Assembly: GCF_947496995.1 (NCBI RefSeq)
Contig: NZ_CANMFD010000001.1
Span: 1,422,692-1,486,691 of the forward strand
Source of the DNA: an uncultured Roseibium sp.
Lineage (GTDB): Bacteria; Pseudomonadota; Alphaproteobacteria; Rhizobiales; Stappiaceae
Direction of reading: 5' to 3'
Length of the DNA: 64,000 nucleotides
Below are positions 34,796-44,567 of the stretch, in pieces (the first letter of the stretch is position 1; each line of letters opens with the position of its first letter). The position numbers and the translations under genes are program-made. Below the pieces are notes generated by a model. It ran no database searches. It saw nothing but the letters and a program-made list of their open reading frames with translations, and had not been told where the DNA came from.

Positions 34796-34986
34796 GGCAA
34801 GTCCTAAAGCTTTTTCAGTGTCGGTGTTATCCGGTGCACACTGCATCCATGCCGGATGGCACGGGTTCAGCGATATCCGGAAGGCCGGACGGACCATCAC
34901 TGGGCCGCCGAGGCCGAAAACTCAATTCGAGCGCGTTGGTACCGGCTTTCGCCGCAGCAATCAATCGGCTTGCATTGAGATCAATG

Positions 34987-36285
34987 TCAAAGCCCGGATT
35001 TTGGCGAAATGCCGCACCATTGGGCGGTAAACAGCGCAATCGTCCGGGTCACGCGTTTCAGCGAAGGCAGGTTCACGCATTCGTCGATCCCATGAATGTT
35101 GCGGGTGAGCGGACCGTAGGTGAGGGAAGGGATGCCGCAATGGTTCATGTAGAGCGCTGCATCCAGGTAGCAGGCCATGATCGATCTGCGCAGCGGCGTG
35201 CCGGTCACGCATTCATGGGCTGCGGAAAGCGCCGCTTCTGCTGCCGACCCTTCTTCCAGCCGATATCCCGCCTGACAGGTTCCGATCCATTCCAGCTCAG
35301 GCTTCGCCCTGGCCAGGCGCGGGTCTTCACTGCACAGGCTTTCCAGGGCCTTTTCAAAGTCCGCCATCCTGTGTGCGGGCGTATCTCCCGGATAAAACCC
35401 GATGCGGCCCTCCAGCTTGCATTCGAAGGGGATCGAGGCCGGCCATTCTCCGCCGTGAATGGTGCCGATATTGAGGCTGGCCGGATTGCTCAGCTTGTCA
35501 AATCCGGAATGCTGATGTTTCTCGTCGTTCCAGCGCTTTTCAATGGTCTTCAAGCCGCCGATGACGAGAAACGCTGCTTCAATGGCGCTCAGGCCGGAAG
35601 CCGGCTCGCGGGGATGCGCCGGCACGCCCTGAACCGAGATCCGGAATTTGATGACCCCCGAATTGGCGAAGATGACATCTTCATCCGTCGGTTCGGGAAT
35701 AAGGACGGCATCGGCCGAAGCGCCGCGAAGGATGGCCGCGGCCGTGCCGTTGCCGGTGACCTCCTCATCGATGACGGACTGGAATTCCAGCGGCGCCTGA
35801 AGCTGGAAACCCGCAGCCTCGATCGCATCGACCGCAAAGAGATTGGCCGCGAGCCCGGCCTTCATGTCGCCGGCGCCGCGCCCGTAAAGCCAGTCGCCCT
35901 CGCGGATCGCGGCAAATGGCGGATGGGTCCAGTGATCCGGATTGGCCGTCGGCACCACATCAACATGGGCGTTCAGGATCAGCGACCGGCCCTGCGTGCT
36001 TTGCGGCTGTTTCCGTCCGCTGACATTGTATGTGCCTGCGTAATCGATTGTTGCCGGGGAATAGGCCGGATGGTCTTTCAGCGCTTCGGTGTCTATCGGA
36101 TAGGTCTCGACCTGATAGCCTCTTGAATTCAGCGCGCCGGCGACAATTTCCTGCACGCCCGCTTCCTCCCCGCGCAGGGAAGGGGAGCGGACGATCTCCT
36201 GCAGAAAGGCTATTTCTTTTTCGAAGCTCGCGTCTACCGCATCTGTAATGGCAGAGATGGCGTTTTCAGGAAGCAAGGAGGGCAT
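34987..36285 (-). CDS. M20 metallopeptidase, ArgE/DapE family deacylase
   Basis: 432 residues from ATG 36285 (in-frame start at 36336 also open). Zinc-binding motifs NAHVDVVP, GAGDMKAGLAAN and VIDEEVTGNGTAA are clear, with a dimerisation domain between. ArgE/DapE relatives hydrolyse N-acyl amino acids; the acyl group cannot be told. It lies behind ugd on the same strand, 191 bases apart, and before the urt operon. Confidence 0.9.
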   Translation of the reverse strand: MPSLLPENAISAITDAVDASFEKEIAFLQEIVRSPSLRGEEAGVQEIVAGALNSRGYQVETYPIDTEALKDHPAYSPATIDYAGTYNVSGRKQPQSTQGRSLILNAHVDVVPTANPDHWTHPPFAAIREGDWLYGRGAGDMKAGLAANLFAVDAIEAAGFQLQAPLEFQSVIDEEVTGNGTAAAILRGASADAVLIPEPTDEDVIFANSGVIKFRISVQGVPAHPREPASGLSAIEAAFLVIGGLKTIEKRWNDEKHQHSGFDKLSNPASLNIGTIHGGEWPASIPFECKLEGRIGFYPGDTPAHRMADFEKALESLCSEDPRLARAKPELEWIGTCQAGYRLEEGSAAEAALSAAHECVTGTPLRRSIMACYLDAALYMNHCGIPSLTYGPLTRNIHGIDECVNLPSLKRVTRTIALFTAQWCGISPKSGL

Positions 36286-36422
36286 GCATGGCAGTCCATA
36301 TGGGAAGGGGGAGGCGGGCTGAATGTTTGCCCGCACCCTATCAATTCGGTCTGCTTCGTCAAATCCCGCGGTGAAGAGACGGAGACTTCAACACATCCGG
36401 TCGCGTGCTCGGCTGGTCCCCG

Positions 36423-37118
36423 TCACACCGTCAGAAAGCGTCTGACTTCGGTTTCCGACAGATCCGCGCCGGTCCCCGACAGAACGATCTCGCCCCTGTC
36501 CATAACCGCATAGTCGTCCGCGAGGTCCCGGGCGAATTCGAAATACTGTTCCACCAGCACGATCGCCATGGTGCCCTGGTCACGCAGCCAGGAAATCGCC
36601 CTGCCGATATCCTTGATGATCGAGGGTTGAATGCCTTCTGTCGGTTCGTCCAGCACAAGCAGTTTCGGCCGGGTCACCAGCGCCCTGGCGATGGCGAGCT
36701 GCTGCTGCTGTCCGCCGGAAAGATCGCCACCCCGGCGGCCCAGCATATCCTTCAGCACCGGGAAGAGCTCGAAGATGGTCTCGGGGATGAACCGGTCCCG
36801 GCGGGCGATCGGCGCATAGCCGGTCTCGAGGTTCTCCTTTACCGACAGCAGCGGGAAGACTTCCCGGCCCTGCGGAACAATGGCGATGCCCTTTCGGGCA
36901 CGGGCATGGGCGGGCAGGGAGGAGATGTCTTCCCCGTTCCAGACGATCCTGCCGGACGAGATACCGTGCTGACCGGCGACGGCACGCAAGGTGGACGTCT
37001 TGCCGACGCCGTTGCGGCCCATCAGGCAGGTGACCTTGCCGGTCTCGGCAGTGAGGGACACGCTTTTGAGAGCCTGGGCAGCGCCGTAGAAGAGATCGAT
37101 ATTGTCAACTTGCAACAT
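36423..37118 (-). CDS. urtE: Urea ABC transporter ATPase UrtE
   Basis: 231 residues from ATG 37118. ABC motifs: Walker A GRNGVGKTS, signature LSGGQQQQLAIARAL, Walker B LLVLDEPTEGIQP. The LivF-like type with QGREVFPLLSVKENLETG is UrtE. It drives urea import with UrtD through UrtBC. Fifth gene of urtABCDE. Confidence 0.95.
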   Translation of the reverse strand: MLQVDNIDLFYGAAQALKSVSLTAETGKVTCLMGRNGVGKTSTLRAVAGQHGISSGRIVWNGEDISSLPAHARARKGIAIVPQGREVFPLLSVKENLETGYAPIARRDRFIPETIFELFPVLKDMLGRRGGDLSGGQQQQLAIARALVTRPKLLVLDEPTEGIQPSIIKDIGRAISWLRDQGTMAIVLVEQYFEFARDLADDYAVMDRGEIVLSGTGADLSETEVRRFLTV

Positions 37119-37218
37119 GGGTTCTGACCTAACGGACACAATATCCTGGAAGGAGTTCCGGACTCTGTGTTTCAATTCGTTTTCGGGGAGGAAGGTGGGC
37201 GGAATTCATGCCTGACAG

Positions 37219-37965
37219 TCACCGTCCCAGATAAACTTCGACGACCCGATCATTGGCTGAGACGTGGTCGAGGGATCCTTCGGCAAGGACGGAGCCTTCG
37301 TGGAGGACCGTGACCTTGACGCCCAGGGAACGCACAAACACCATGTCGTGCTCGACCACGACGACTGAGTGATCATTGGCAATATCCTTCAACAATTCTG
37401 CTGTTTCCGCGGTTTCGGCATCGGTCATGCCGGCTGCCGGTTCGTCGACAAGAAGCAGTTTCGGGTCCTGCGCCAGCAGCATGCCGATTTCCAGCCACTG
37501 CTTTTGACCGTGGCTGAGATTGGCGGCAAGCTCGCCGCGTTTGCCGCCAAGGCGAATAAGCTCAAGCAGATACTCGATCCGCTTCTTTTCGGCGCCGGAA
37601 ATGACATGGAAGAGGGTCGCGAATGGCCCGCGCGGGGCCTTCAACGCCAATTCCAGGTTGTCCCAGACCGTGTGGCTCTCGAAGACTGTCGGTTTCTGGA
37701 ACTTTCGGCCGATGCCCAGTTCCGCGATGGAGGCTTCGTCCTCGCCGGTAAGATCGACGGTGCCGTTGAAAAACACCTCGCCGCTGTCCGGCCGCGTCTT
37801 GCCGGTGATGACGTCCATCATGGTGGTTTTTCCGGCGCCGTTCGGACCGATGATGGCGCGCATTTCGCCGGGCCCGATGGTCAGCGACAGCTCGTTCAGC
37901 GCCTTGAAGCCGTCGAAGGAGACCGACACGCCATCGAGATAAAGAAGACTGCTTGATCTGGCCAT
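37219..37965 (-). CDS. urtD: Urea ABC transporter ATPase UrtD
   Basis: 248 residues. Walker A GPNGAGKTTMMDVITG, signature LSHGQKQWLEIGMLL (as in LivG/UrtD), Walker B LLLVDEPAAGMTD. Fourth gene; the urtE start lies 101 bases beyond its stop. The ATG is 5 bases after urtC ends. Confidence 0.96.
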   Translation of the reverse strand: MARSSSLLYLDGVSVSFDGFKALNELSLTIGPGEMRAIIGPNGAGKTTMMDVITGKTRPDSGEVFFNGTVDLTGEDEASIAELGIGRKFQKPTVFESHTVWDNLELALKAPRGPFATLFHVISGAEKKRIEYLLELIRLGGKRGELAANLSHGQKQWLEIGMLLAQDPKLLLVDEPAAGMTDAETAETAELLKDIANDHSVVVVEHDMVFVRSLGVKVTVLHEGSVLAEGSLDHVSANDRVVEVYLGR

Positions 37966-37969
37966 GGGT

Positions 37970-39199
37970 CTACTCCGCTGGCTGGGGTTCGGCCGCGCCC
38001 GGCGCCCGCTTCGAATGAGTCACATTGGCAGGTGCGCCGGGCGAATGCGGGGGTGCGGAAGGCGGCTCGTCCGATCCCTCTTCATAGGCGGCGGACACCT
38101 TGCGCTGCCGGAGAGCCGTCCAGCCCTGGCTGACCGTGCCGACGATGCCCTTGGGCAGGAACAGCGTGACGAACACGAAGAGGCCTCCGAGGGCAAAGAG
38201 CCAGATATCGGGCAGGGCACCGGTGAACCATGTCTTGGCGAAATTCACCAGAACCGCGCCGAGCACCGCACCCACCAGCGTGCCGCGTCCACCGACGGCG
38301 ACCCAGATCACCACTTCGATGGAATTGGCCGGGGCGAATTCGCCCGGATTGATGATGCCGACCTGCGGCACGTAAAGCGCGCCGGCTATTCCCGCCATCA
38401 TGGCGGACAGCGTCCACACGAACAGCTTGTAGTGTTCGACCCGGTAGCCGAGAAAGCGGGTCCGGCTTTCTGCGTCGCGCACGGCGACCAGAACCTTGCC
38501 GAGCTTGGAGCGGGTCAGCGCCCGGCAGACGATGAAACACAGGACCAGCGCCACACCCGAGGCTGCGAACAGGCCGGCGCGGGTCGTGTCGGCCTGAATG
38601 TCGAAGCCGAGGATGTCCTTGAAATCGGTCAGGCCGTTGTTGCCGCCAAAACCCATGTCATTGCGGAAGAAGGCAAGCAGGAGCGCATAGGTGAGCGCCT
38701 GGGTGATGATCGACAGATAAACGCCGGTGACCCGAGAGCGGAAGGCGAACCAGCCGAAGACGAAGGCCAGAAAGCCGGGCACCAGCAGCACCATCAGGGC
38801 GGCGAACCAGAACATGTCGAAGCCGTACCAGTACCACGGCAGTTCCTGCCAGTTCAGGAACACCATGAAATCCGGCAGGTTCGGATCGCCATAGACGCCG
38901 CGCGTGCCGATCTGGCGCATCAGGTACATGCCCATGGCATAGCCGCCGAGGGCGAAGAAGGCGGCATGACCGAGCGAGAGGATGCCGCAATAGCCCCAGA
39001 CGAGATCCACCGCGAGCGCCAGCAGGGCATAGGTCAGATATTTGCCCATCAGGGTGACGGCGTAGTTCGGCACATGGAAGGCGGAGCCTTCCGGAGCCAG
39101 GAGGTTTCCGGCCGGAACCAGGATGATCACCGCGGCCATGATCGCCAGGAAGATCCCTGCACGGGTGTCCATGGCGCGGAAGAGAAAGGAAGTCATCAT
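37970..39199 (-). CDS. urtC: Urea ABC transporter permease UrtC
   Basis: 409 residues, branched-chain/LivM-type permease with ten or so helices, a YLTYALLALAVDLVWGYCG start motif and a C-terminal hydrophilic tail (APANVTHSKRAPGAAEPQPAE). It overlaps the urtB stop by 4 bases (ATGA). Confidence 0.96.
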   Translation of the reverse strand: MMTSFLFRAMDTRAGIFLAIMAAVIILVPAGNLLAPEGSAFHVPNYAVTLMGKYLTYALLALAVDLVWGYCGILSLGHAAFFALGGYAMGMYLMRQIGTRGVYGDPNLPDFMVFLNWQELPWYWYGFDMFWFAALMVLLVPGFLAFVFGWFAFRSRVTGVYLSIITQALTYALLLAFFRNDMGFGGNNGLTDFKDILGFDIQADTTRAGLFAASGVALVLCFIVCRALTRSKLGKVLVAVRDAESRTRFLGYRVEHYKLFVWTLSAMMAGIAGALYVPQVGIINPGEFAPANSIEVVIWVAVGGRGTLVGAVLGAVLVNFAKTWFTGALPDIWLFALGGLFVFVTLFLPKGIVGTVSQGWTALRQRKVSAAYEEGSDEPPSAPPHSPGAPANVTHSKRAPGAAEPQPAE

Positions 39200-40818
39200 G
39201 CTTCAACTGCCCGGCCCTTGAGGGCGAACAGCCCCCGCGGACGCTTTTGAATAAAGAGAATGATGATCACGAGCACGAAGATCTTGCCGAGCACGGCGCC
39301 TGCGTAAGGCTCGAGGAACTTGTTGACGATGCCCAGTGTCATGGCGCCCACAAGTGTGCCCCAAAGATTGCCGACACCGCCAAAGACCACGACCATGAAA
39401 CTGTCGATGATGTAGCCCTGGCCGAGGTTCGGCGAAACGTTGTCGATCTGCGACAGCGCGACACCGGCGATCCCGGCGATGCCCGACCCGAGGCCGAATG
39501 TCATCGCATCGACCCAGGGCGTGCGGATGCCCATGGAGGCGGCCATGCGCCGGTTCTGTGTCACGGCACGGGTGTAAAGCCCGAACGGTGTCTTCTTCAG
39601 CACCAGCATCAGCCCGGCGAAGACCAGCATCGCAAAGACGATGATCCACATGCGGTTATAGGTGATGGTCATCTGGCCAAGTTCGAAAGCCCCGGACATC
39701 CAGTCCGGATTGCCTACTTCCCGGTTGGTCGGCCCGAAGATCGAGCGCACCGCCTGCTGCAGGATCAGGGAAATCCCCCAGGTGGCGAGCAGGGTTTCCA
39801 GCGGGCGTCCGTAGAGCCAGCGGATGACGCCGCGCTCAATGGCGACGCCGATGAGCCCGGACGTCAGGAAGGCCAGCGGCAGGGCGATCAGGAGGGAGTA
39901 GTCGAAAAGCCCCGGAGCCGAGGTGCGGATCAGTTCCTGCACCACGAAGGTCACATAGGCGCCGATCATCACCATCTCGCCATGGGCCATGTTGATGACC
40001 CCCATGACGCCGAAGGTGATCGCCAGGCCGATGGCTGCCAGCAACAGCACCGAGCCGAGGGACAGTCCGTACCAGATGTTCTGGGCCGCATCCCATGCGG
40101 CGATGGATTTCTGGATCTTGGTAACGGCCTGCGTTGCCGCATCGCGCACCGCGCCGCCGGCACTCGACTGGACGCCGATCAGGAGAGACAGGGCATCCCG
40201 GTTGCCCATCACCGAAAGCGTCTCGATCGCCTCCAGTTTCCGGGCGTCGTCCAGATCGGAGTTCAGGACGGCTGCCGCCCTGGCTTCCTCCATCACCTTG
40301 CGCACGCCGTCATCGGTTTCCGCCGCAAGCGCCGCATCCAGCGCTTCGATGCCCTCCGGATCCCGCGCCTTGAAGATTGCCTCAGCGGCAGTCATCCGCA
40401 CCTGCGGATCCGCCGCCATCAGTGTGAGCGAACCCAGCGCCGAGCGCAGCACACGCCGCAGCTTGTTGTTGACCTTGATCTTGGACACTTCGCGGCGGCC
40501 AGCCTCTCCAGCCGGTTCCAGCGTCAGCGGATCGGTGAGCGCGTAGCCCTTGCCGGCTTTTTTGGCGATGAACACCGCCCCGTCCGACTTGCGGGCATAA
40601 AGATCCCCCTCGCCAAGCGCTTCAAGCGCCGGGGCAACCGCAGGATCCCCGGTGGCGACCAATGCGCCGATCTGCTTCTCGGTTTCGGCGTATTTGCCTT
40701 CGGCCAGCCCGTTGATCAGCGGCCGCAGGGCCTCCGGATCTGACTGGGCGAAGGACGGCCCGCTTAAAGTGCAGATCATCAGGCCGATAAGCAGGAAGAA
40801 TGACTTCAGAAGGGACAT
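39196..40818 (-). CDS. urtB: Urea ABC transporter permease UrtB
   Basis: 540 residues from ATG 40818 (AAGGCGGA ribosome site). A signal peptide, then about 250 residues of alpha-helical repeat (LINGLAEGKYAETEKQIGAL and later repeats), then a LivH-type permease (GVMGVINMAHGEMVMIGAY). The long periplasmic N-terminal part is the UrtB hallmark compared with LivH. It lies behind the 37-bp inverted repeat at 40871-41030. Confidence 0.96.
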   Translation of the reverse strand: MSLLKSFFLLIGLMICTLSGPSFAQSDPEALRPLINGLAEGKYAETEKQIGALVATGDPAVAPALEALGEGDLYARKSDGAVFIAKKAGKGYALTDPLTLEPAGEAGRREVSKIKVNNKLRRVLRSALGSLTLMAADPQVRMTAAEAIFKARDPEGIEALDAALAAETDDGVRKVMEEARAAAVLNSDLDDARKLEAIETLSVMGNRDALSLLIGVQSSAGGAVRDAATQAVTKIQKSIAAWDAAQNIWYGLSLGSVLLLAAIGLAITFGVMGVINMAHGEMVMIGAYVTFVVQELIRTSAPGLFDYSLLIALPLAFLTSGLIGVAIERGVIRWLYGRPLETLLATWGISLILQQAVRSIFGPTNREVGNPDWMSGAFELGQMTITYNRMWIIVFAMLVFAGLMLVLKKTPFGLYTRAVTQNRRMAASMGIRTPWVDAMTFGLGSGIAGIAGVALSQIDNVSPNLGQGYIIDSFMVVVFGGVGNLWGTLVGAMTLGIVNKFLEPYAGAVLGKIFVLVIIILFIQKRPRGLFALKGRAVEA

Positions 40819-40870
40819 CGTGTCCGCCTTGCGAGGGTTTGTTTGCATGTTGCTCGAGGGGTTCGAAGGA

Positions 40871-41030
40871 ACCCCCACCCCTAACCCCTCCCCACAAGGG
40901 GGAGGGGGATCTGGCCTTGCCTGTTGAGACCGTCCTACCCGACCAGCCTCGCTATTAGAAAAGCAGGAGGCAGTTGGCGGCTTCAGCCTGGTTCCCCTCC
41001 CCCTTGTGGGGAGGGGTTAGGGGTGGGGGT
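40871..41030. repeat. 37-bp perfect inverted repeat between urtA and urtB
   Basis: Left arm 40871-40907 begins ACCCCCACCCCTAACCCC and ends AGGGGGAGGGG; right arm 40994-41030 is its exact reverse complement, with an 86-base spacer. Each arm also folds on itself (CCCCTCCCC and GGGGGAGGGG around ACAA). It would form a large stem after urtA and reduce read-through to urtB. Similar C-rich repeats occur in several alphaproteobacteria. Confidence 0.8.
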
Positions 41031-41095
41031 ATTCTCGTGGACGAAACCCGGAAAAGGGGTGGACCCGACAAGGCCCACCCCGATCCTGGTTCGGC

Positions 41096-42382
41096 TTAGG
41101 AGCCGGAACCGCCGCACTTGCCGGTTGCGGTGTTGAAGTTTCCGCAGGAGAGCGGTGCGCGCCAGTCGGAGATCAGATCCTTGGAGCCGTCCAGATAATC
41201 GGACCACGCATCGCCGACAACGAGGCCGGAGGTTTCCCAGACGGTTTCGAACTGGCCGTCATCCTGGATCTCGCCGATCAGCACCGGCTTGGTGATGTGG
41301 TGGTTCGGCATCATCGCGGAGTAGCCGCCGGTCAGGTTCGGAACGCTGACGCCGACGATGGCATCGATTACCGCGTCCGGATCGGTGGTACCGGCCTTCT
41401 CGACCGCTTCGACCCACATGTTGAAGCCGATGAAGTGGGCTTCCATCGGGTCATTGGTCACCCGGTTGTCGTCACCGACATAGGCCTGCCAGGTTTCGAT
41501 GAATTCGGCATTGGCATCGGTGTCGGCGGACTGGAAGTAGTTCCAGGCGGCCAGGTGGCCGACCAGCGGCGCGGTGTCGAGACCGGCGAGTTCTTCTTCA
41601 CCGACGGAGAAGGCAACGACCGGAATGTCTTCGGCCTTGATGCCGGCGTTGCCGAGTTCCTTGTAGAACGGAACGTTGGCGTCGCCGTTGATGGTGGAGA
41701 CGACGGCGGTCTTCTTGCCGGCGGACCCGAAGGTCTTGATGTCGGACACGATCGTCTGCCAGTCGGAATGACCGAACGGCGTGTAGTTGATCATGATGTC
41801 TTCTTCAGCCACGCCCTTGGACTTCAGGTAGGCTTCGAGGATCTTGTTGGTCGTGCGCGGATAGACATAGTCGGTACCGGCCAGAACCCAGCGCTCGACA
41901 CCTTCTTCGTTCATCAGGTAGTCGACGGCCGGAATGGCCTGCTGGTTCGGAGCGGCGCCTGTGTAGAAGACGTTGCGCTGGCTTTCTTCGCCTTCGTACT
42001 GGACCGGGTAGAAGAGAATGGAATTCAGCTCTTCGAAGACCGGCAGCACGGATTTGCGCGACACGGACGTCCAGCAGCCGAACACGGCATCGACGCCGTT
42101 GACTTCGATCAGCTCACGCGCCTTTTCGGCGAACAGCGGCCAGTCGGAAGCCGGATCGACCACGACAGCCTCAAGCTGCTTGCCGAGAAGGCCGCCCTTC
42201 TTGTTCTGCTCTTCGATGAGCATCAGCATGGCGTCTTTCAGCGTGGTTTCCGAAATCGCCATCGTACCGGACAGCGAATGCAGGATACCCACCTTGATGG
42301 TGTCTTCCTGGGCGGATGCGCCGCCGATGATCGTGGAGGCCAACAGGCCTGTCAGAGCGAGTTTGGTGAAGGTCTTTTTCAT
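41096..42382 (-). CDS. urtA: Urea ABC transporter substrate-binding protein UrtA
   Basis: 428 residues from ATG 42382 (AAGGGG ribosome site). Signal peptide (KLALTGLLASTIIGGASAQ) and a periplasmic binding fold: IKVGILHSLSGTMAISE, FGCWTSVSRKSVLPVFEE and FYPVQYEGEESQRNVFYTGA match UrtA. It delivers urea to UrtBC. The TACGTC/GACGTA dyad lies 110 bases upstream. Confidence 0.97.
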   Translation of the reverse strand: MKKTFTKLALTGLLASTIIGGASAQEDTIKVGILHSLSGTMAISETTLKDAMLMLIEEQNKKGGLLGKQLEAVVVDPASDWPLFAEKARELIEVNGVDAVFGCWTSVSRKSVLPVFEELNSILFYPVQYEGEESQRNVFYTGAAPNQQAIPAVDYLMNEEGVERWVLAGTDYVYPRTTNKILEAYLKSKGVAEEDIMINYTPFGHSDWQTIVSDIKTFGSAGKKTAVVSTINGDANVPFYKELGNAGIKAEDIPVVAFSVGEEELAGLDTAPLVGHLAAWNYFQSADTDANAEFIETWQAYVGDDNRVTNDPMEAHFIGFNMWVEAVEKAGTTDPDAVIDAIVGVSVPNLTGGYSAMMPNHHITKPVLIGEIQDDGQFETVWETSGLVVGDAWSDYLDGSKDLISDWRAPLSCGNFNTATGKCGGSGS

Positions 42383-42491
42383 TGAGTTCCCCTTGTGCAT
42401 GACGCCGCCGGTTCCCGTGCCGGCGGTTGGCGGCTGGAAGGAGTGCCGCTGTCGGGGAAGGATCGTGCGCCGGAACTATCGCGCTGCAACA

Positions 42492-42507
42492 TACGTCGTT
42501 TGACGTA
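42492..42507. promoter_or_regulatory. TACGTC-N4-GACGTA dyad upstream of urtA
   Basis: A perfect inverted repeat of TACGTC with a GTTT spacer, in the divergent region between urtA and the kinase at 42639. LuxR/FixJ-type regulators often bind TACGTA-like dyads; the adjacent response regulator at 48261 is of that type. TACGTG at 42585-42590 is a related half-site. Confidence 0.55.
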
Positions 42508-42638
42508 GTGGGAAAGAAGGTGCCTTCGTCGCGAAAGGCACGGTGTTTTCTCGGCACCCCTAAAACGTTTATTTGCTTTTGAGAATACGTGATATCTTTG
42601 CAATCAACGCCACGATTAGCTTCAGGAAGGCAATCGAA

Positions 42639-44567
42639 ATGACGGACGGTGATATGCGTGTGGGAGGTTCCCTGGCCCCGCAAACGCAAGCGATGCTCAA
42701 CATTCTGCCGGTCGCCATCTATGCCACCGATGTCAGCGGACTTCTGACCTACTTCAATGAGACGGCGGTCGAGTTCTGGGGGGATCGGCCTCAATTGGGG
42801 CACGCGCGATGGTGCGGCTCCTTTAGGATATACGACACGGATGGTCGGGTGGTTCCCCTGGATCAATGTCCGATGGCGCAATGTCTGACCGATGGTCGGG
42901 CGCAGAACGATATTGAACTGGTCATCGAACGGCCGGATGGCAGTTGCCGCTCCGTAATCGTCAACCCGCGCCCGATGTACGACGACGCCGGAGCGATGAT
43001 CGGCGCACTGAACACTATTGCCGATGTGACCGCGGTGCGGCAGGCGGAACAGAATCGCTCCAGGAGCGAGAGCTTCGCCCGGCAGGTGCTGGAACAGAGC
43101 CAGGATTGCATCAAGTTGCTTGATCTCGACGGCCGTCTGCAATCCATCAACCCGTGCGGCGTTGAGGCTCTGGAGATTTCCGACCCGCAATCCGCGGTCG
43201 GGCTCTCGTATTTCGATTTCTGGGAGGGAGAGGATCGCGAGGCGTCGATCGCTGCCACCCGGCAGGCGCTGGAAGAAGGGCAGGGGCGGTTTTCCGCCAC
43301 CTTCACGTCATCCACCGGACGCATGACACGGTGGGATGAGATCATTTCCCCACGCACAGACGAGCGGGGCGAGATGATCGGCTATCTTGTTGTTTCGAGA
43401 GATATCAGCGCCCGCGAACAGGCCACCAGGGAACTGGAAGAAAGGTTGCGGCAGCAAAAGGCGATTGCCGAACTGAGCGCCATGGCCCTCAGGGACGAGA
43501 CGTTGGAAACGACGCTGAACCTGATTGTCGAAAAGATCTCGGAAGTCCTGCATTGTCCGTTGGTGAAGGTCTTGAAGCTTGTTCCCGAAGCGGACGGCCT
43601 GCTTCTTTCCAACGGTGTCGGCTGGCAGGACGGGCTCGTCGGCACGGCGACCGTCGACATCGACGAGGGGTCACAGGCGGGTTTCACCCTCCTGAGCAAG
43701 GACACGGTGGTAGTGGATGACCTGCTTGCCGAAACGCGCTTCAGCGGACCTGACCTTCTCATAGCGCATGGTGTGCGCGGCGGGATCAGTGCGACGATCG
43801 CCGGTCTCGGTTCCAGACCTTACGGCGTGCTTGGCGTTCATACGACCGTATGCCGGAAATTCGGCCCGTCCGAGGTTGAGTTCGTCGCGTCGGCGGCAAA
43901 CATCATCGCAAGCAGGTTTCGTCTCGCCGAGAGCGAGGAACGCAGGCGTCTCATCATCCGGGAGATGGCTCACCGGACCGGGAACCTGATGCAGTTGGTT
44001 TCCTCGATCTTCGAGCAGACCATCCGGTCCACGACTGACATCGAAGATGCCAAGAAATCTTTCGGAAACAGATTGGGGGCCATGGCGCGGGTCAACAACA
44101 GGGTTGTCTCCGACGGTTGGAAATCCACCCGGCTGGTCGAACTCGTTTCGGAGACACTCAGTCCCTTCGAGGGCAGTTTCGATCTGAATGGCCGCGATAT
44201 CGTGTTGCCGTCCGACCTTTGTTTCGACCTCGGGCTGGTGTTGCACGAACTGGCGACCAATTCCGCCAAATATGGCGCTTTTTCCAGCCCCTCGGAGCGG
44301 GTAAAGGTGAATTGGTCAATCGCTGACGGGGAAGACGGCAAGACGCTGACAATCGACTGGGTCGATCCGGGAGGGTCAACCGCCGTGGCATCGACCGGCA
44401 CCGGATTCGGAAGCAAGCTGGTCACGTCCCTGGTCAAGATCAAGTGGCGCGGCAAGTTGTCGATCGAGCTTGGCGAAGCGTATCGGTGCACGATGGAAAT
44501 TCCGATAGCCGCACAGGACGGTCTGGAGACCGGGCAGTCCTGGGCAGTGCAGGTCGCCGCCGAATAA
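42639..44567 (+). CDS. PAS-PAS-GAF sensor kinase, HWE/HisKA_2 type
   Basis: 642 residues from ATG 42639 (AGGAAGG). Two PAS domains (about 20-145 and 155-275), a GAF domain (about 290-420), then a non-classical kinase with acceptor MAHRTGNLMQLVSSI (His445) and N-box LHELATNSAKYGAFS, the HWE/HisKA_2 style. No membrane segment, so cytosolic. Divergent from urtA and next to the permease-kinase, but no cognate regulator is obvious. Ligand unknown. Confidence 0.9.
   Translation: MTDGDMRVGGSLAPQTQAMLNILPVAIYATDVSGLLTYFNETAVEFWGDRPQLGHARWCGSFRIYDTDGRVVPLDQCPMAQCLTDGRAQNDIELVIERPDGSCRSVIVNPRPMYDDAGAMIGALNTIADVTAVRQAEQNRSRSESFARQVLEQSQDCIKLLDLDGRLQSINPCGVEALEISDPQSAVGLSYFDFWEGEDREASIAATRQALEEGQGRFSATFTSSTGRMTRWDEIISPRTDERGEMIGYLVVSRDISAREQATRELEERLRQQKAIAELSAMALRDETLETTLNLIVEKISEVLHCPLVKVLKLVPEADGLLLSNGVGWQDGLVGTATVDIDEGSQAGFTLLSKDTVVVDDLLAETRFSGPDLLIAHGVRGGISATIAGLGSRPYGVLGVHTTVCRKFGPSEVEFVASAANIIASRFRLAESEERRRLIIREMAHRTGNLMQLVSSIFEQTIRSTTDIEDAKKSFGNRLGAMARVNNRVVSDGWKSTRLVELVSETLSPFEGSFDLNGRDIVLPSDLCFDLGLVLHELATNSAKYGAFSSPSERVKVNWSIADGEDGKTLTIDWVDPGGSTAVASTGTGFGSKLVTSLVKIKWRGKLSIELGEAYRCTMEIPIAAQDGLETGQSWAVQVAAE

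Noticed and set aside
34744-36126. 460-codon plus-strand frame
   Set aside because: Covers the M20 deacylase on the other strand; no signature of its own.
36423-42382. Urease genes expected near the urea transporter
   Set aside because: No ureABC or accessory sequence is present in the window; the transporter may serve urease elsewhere.
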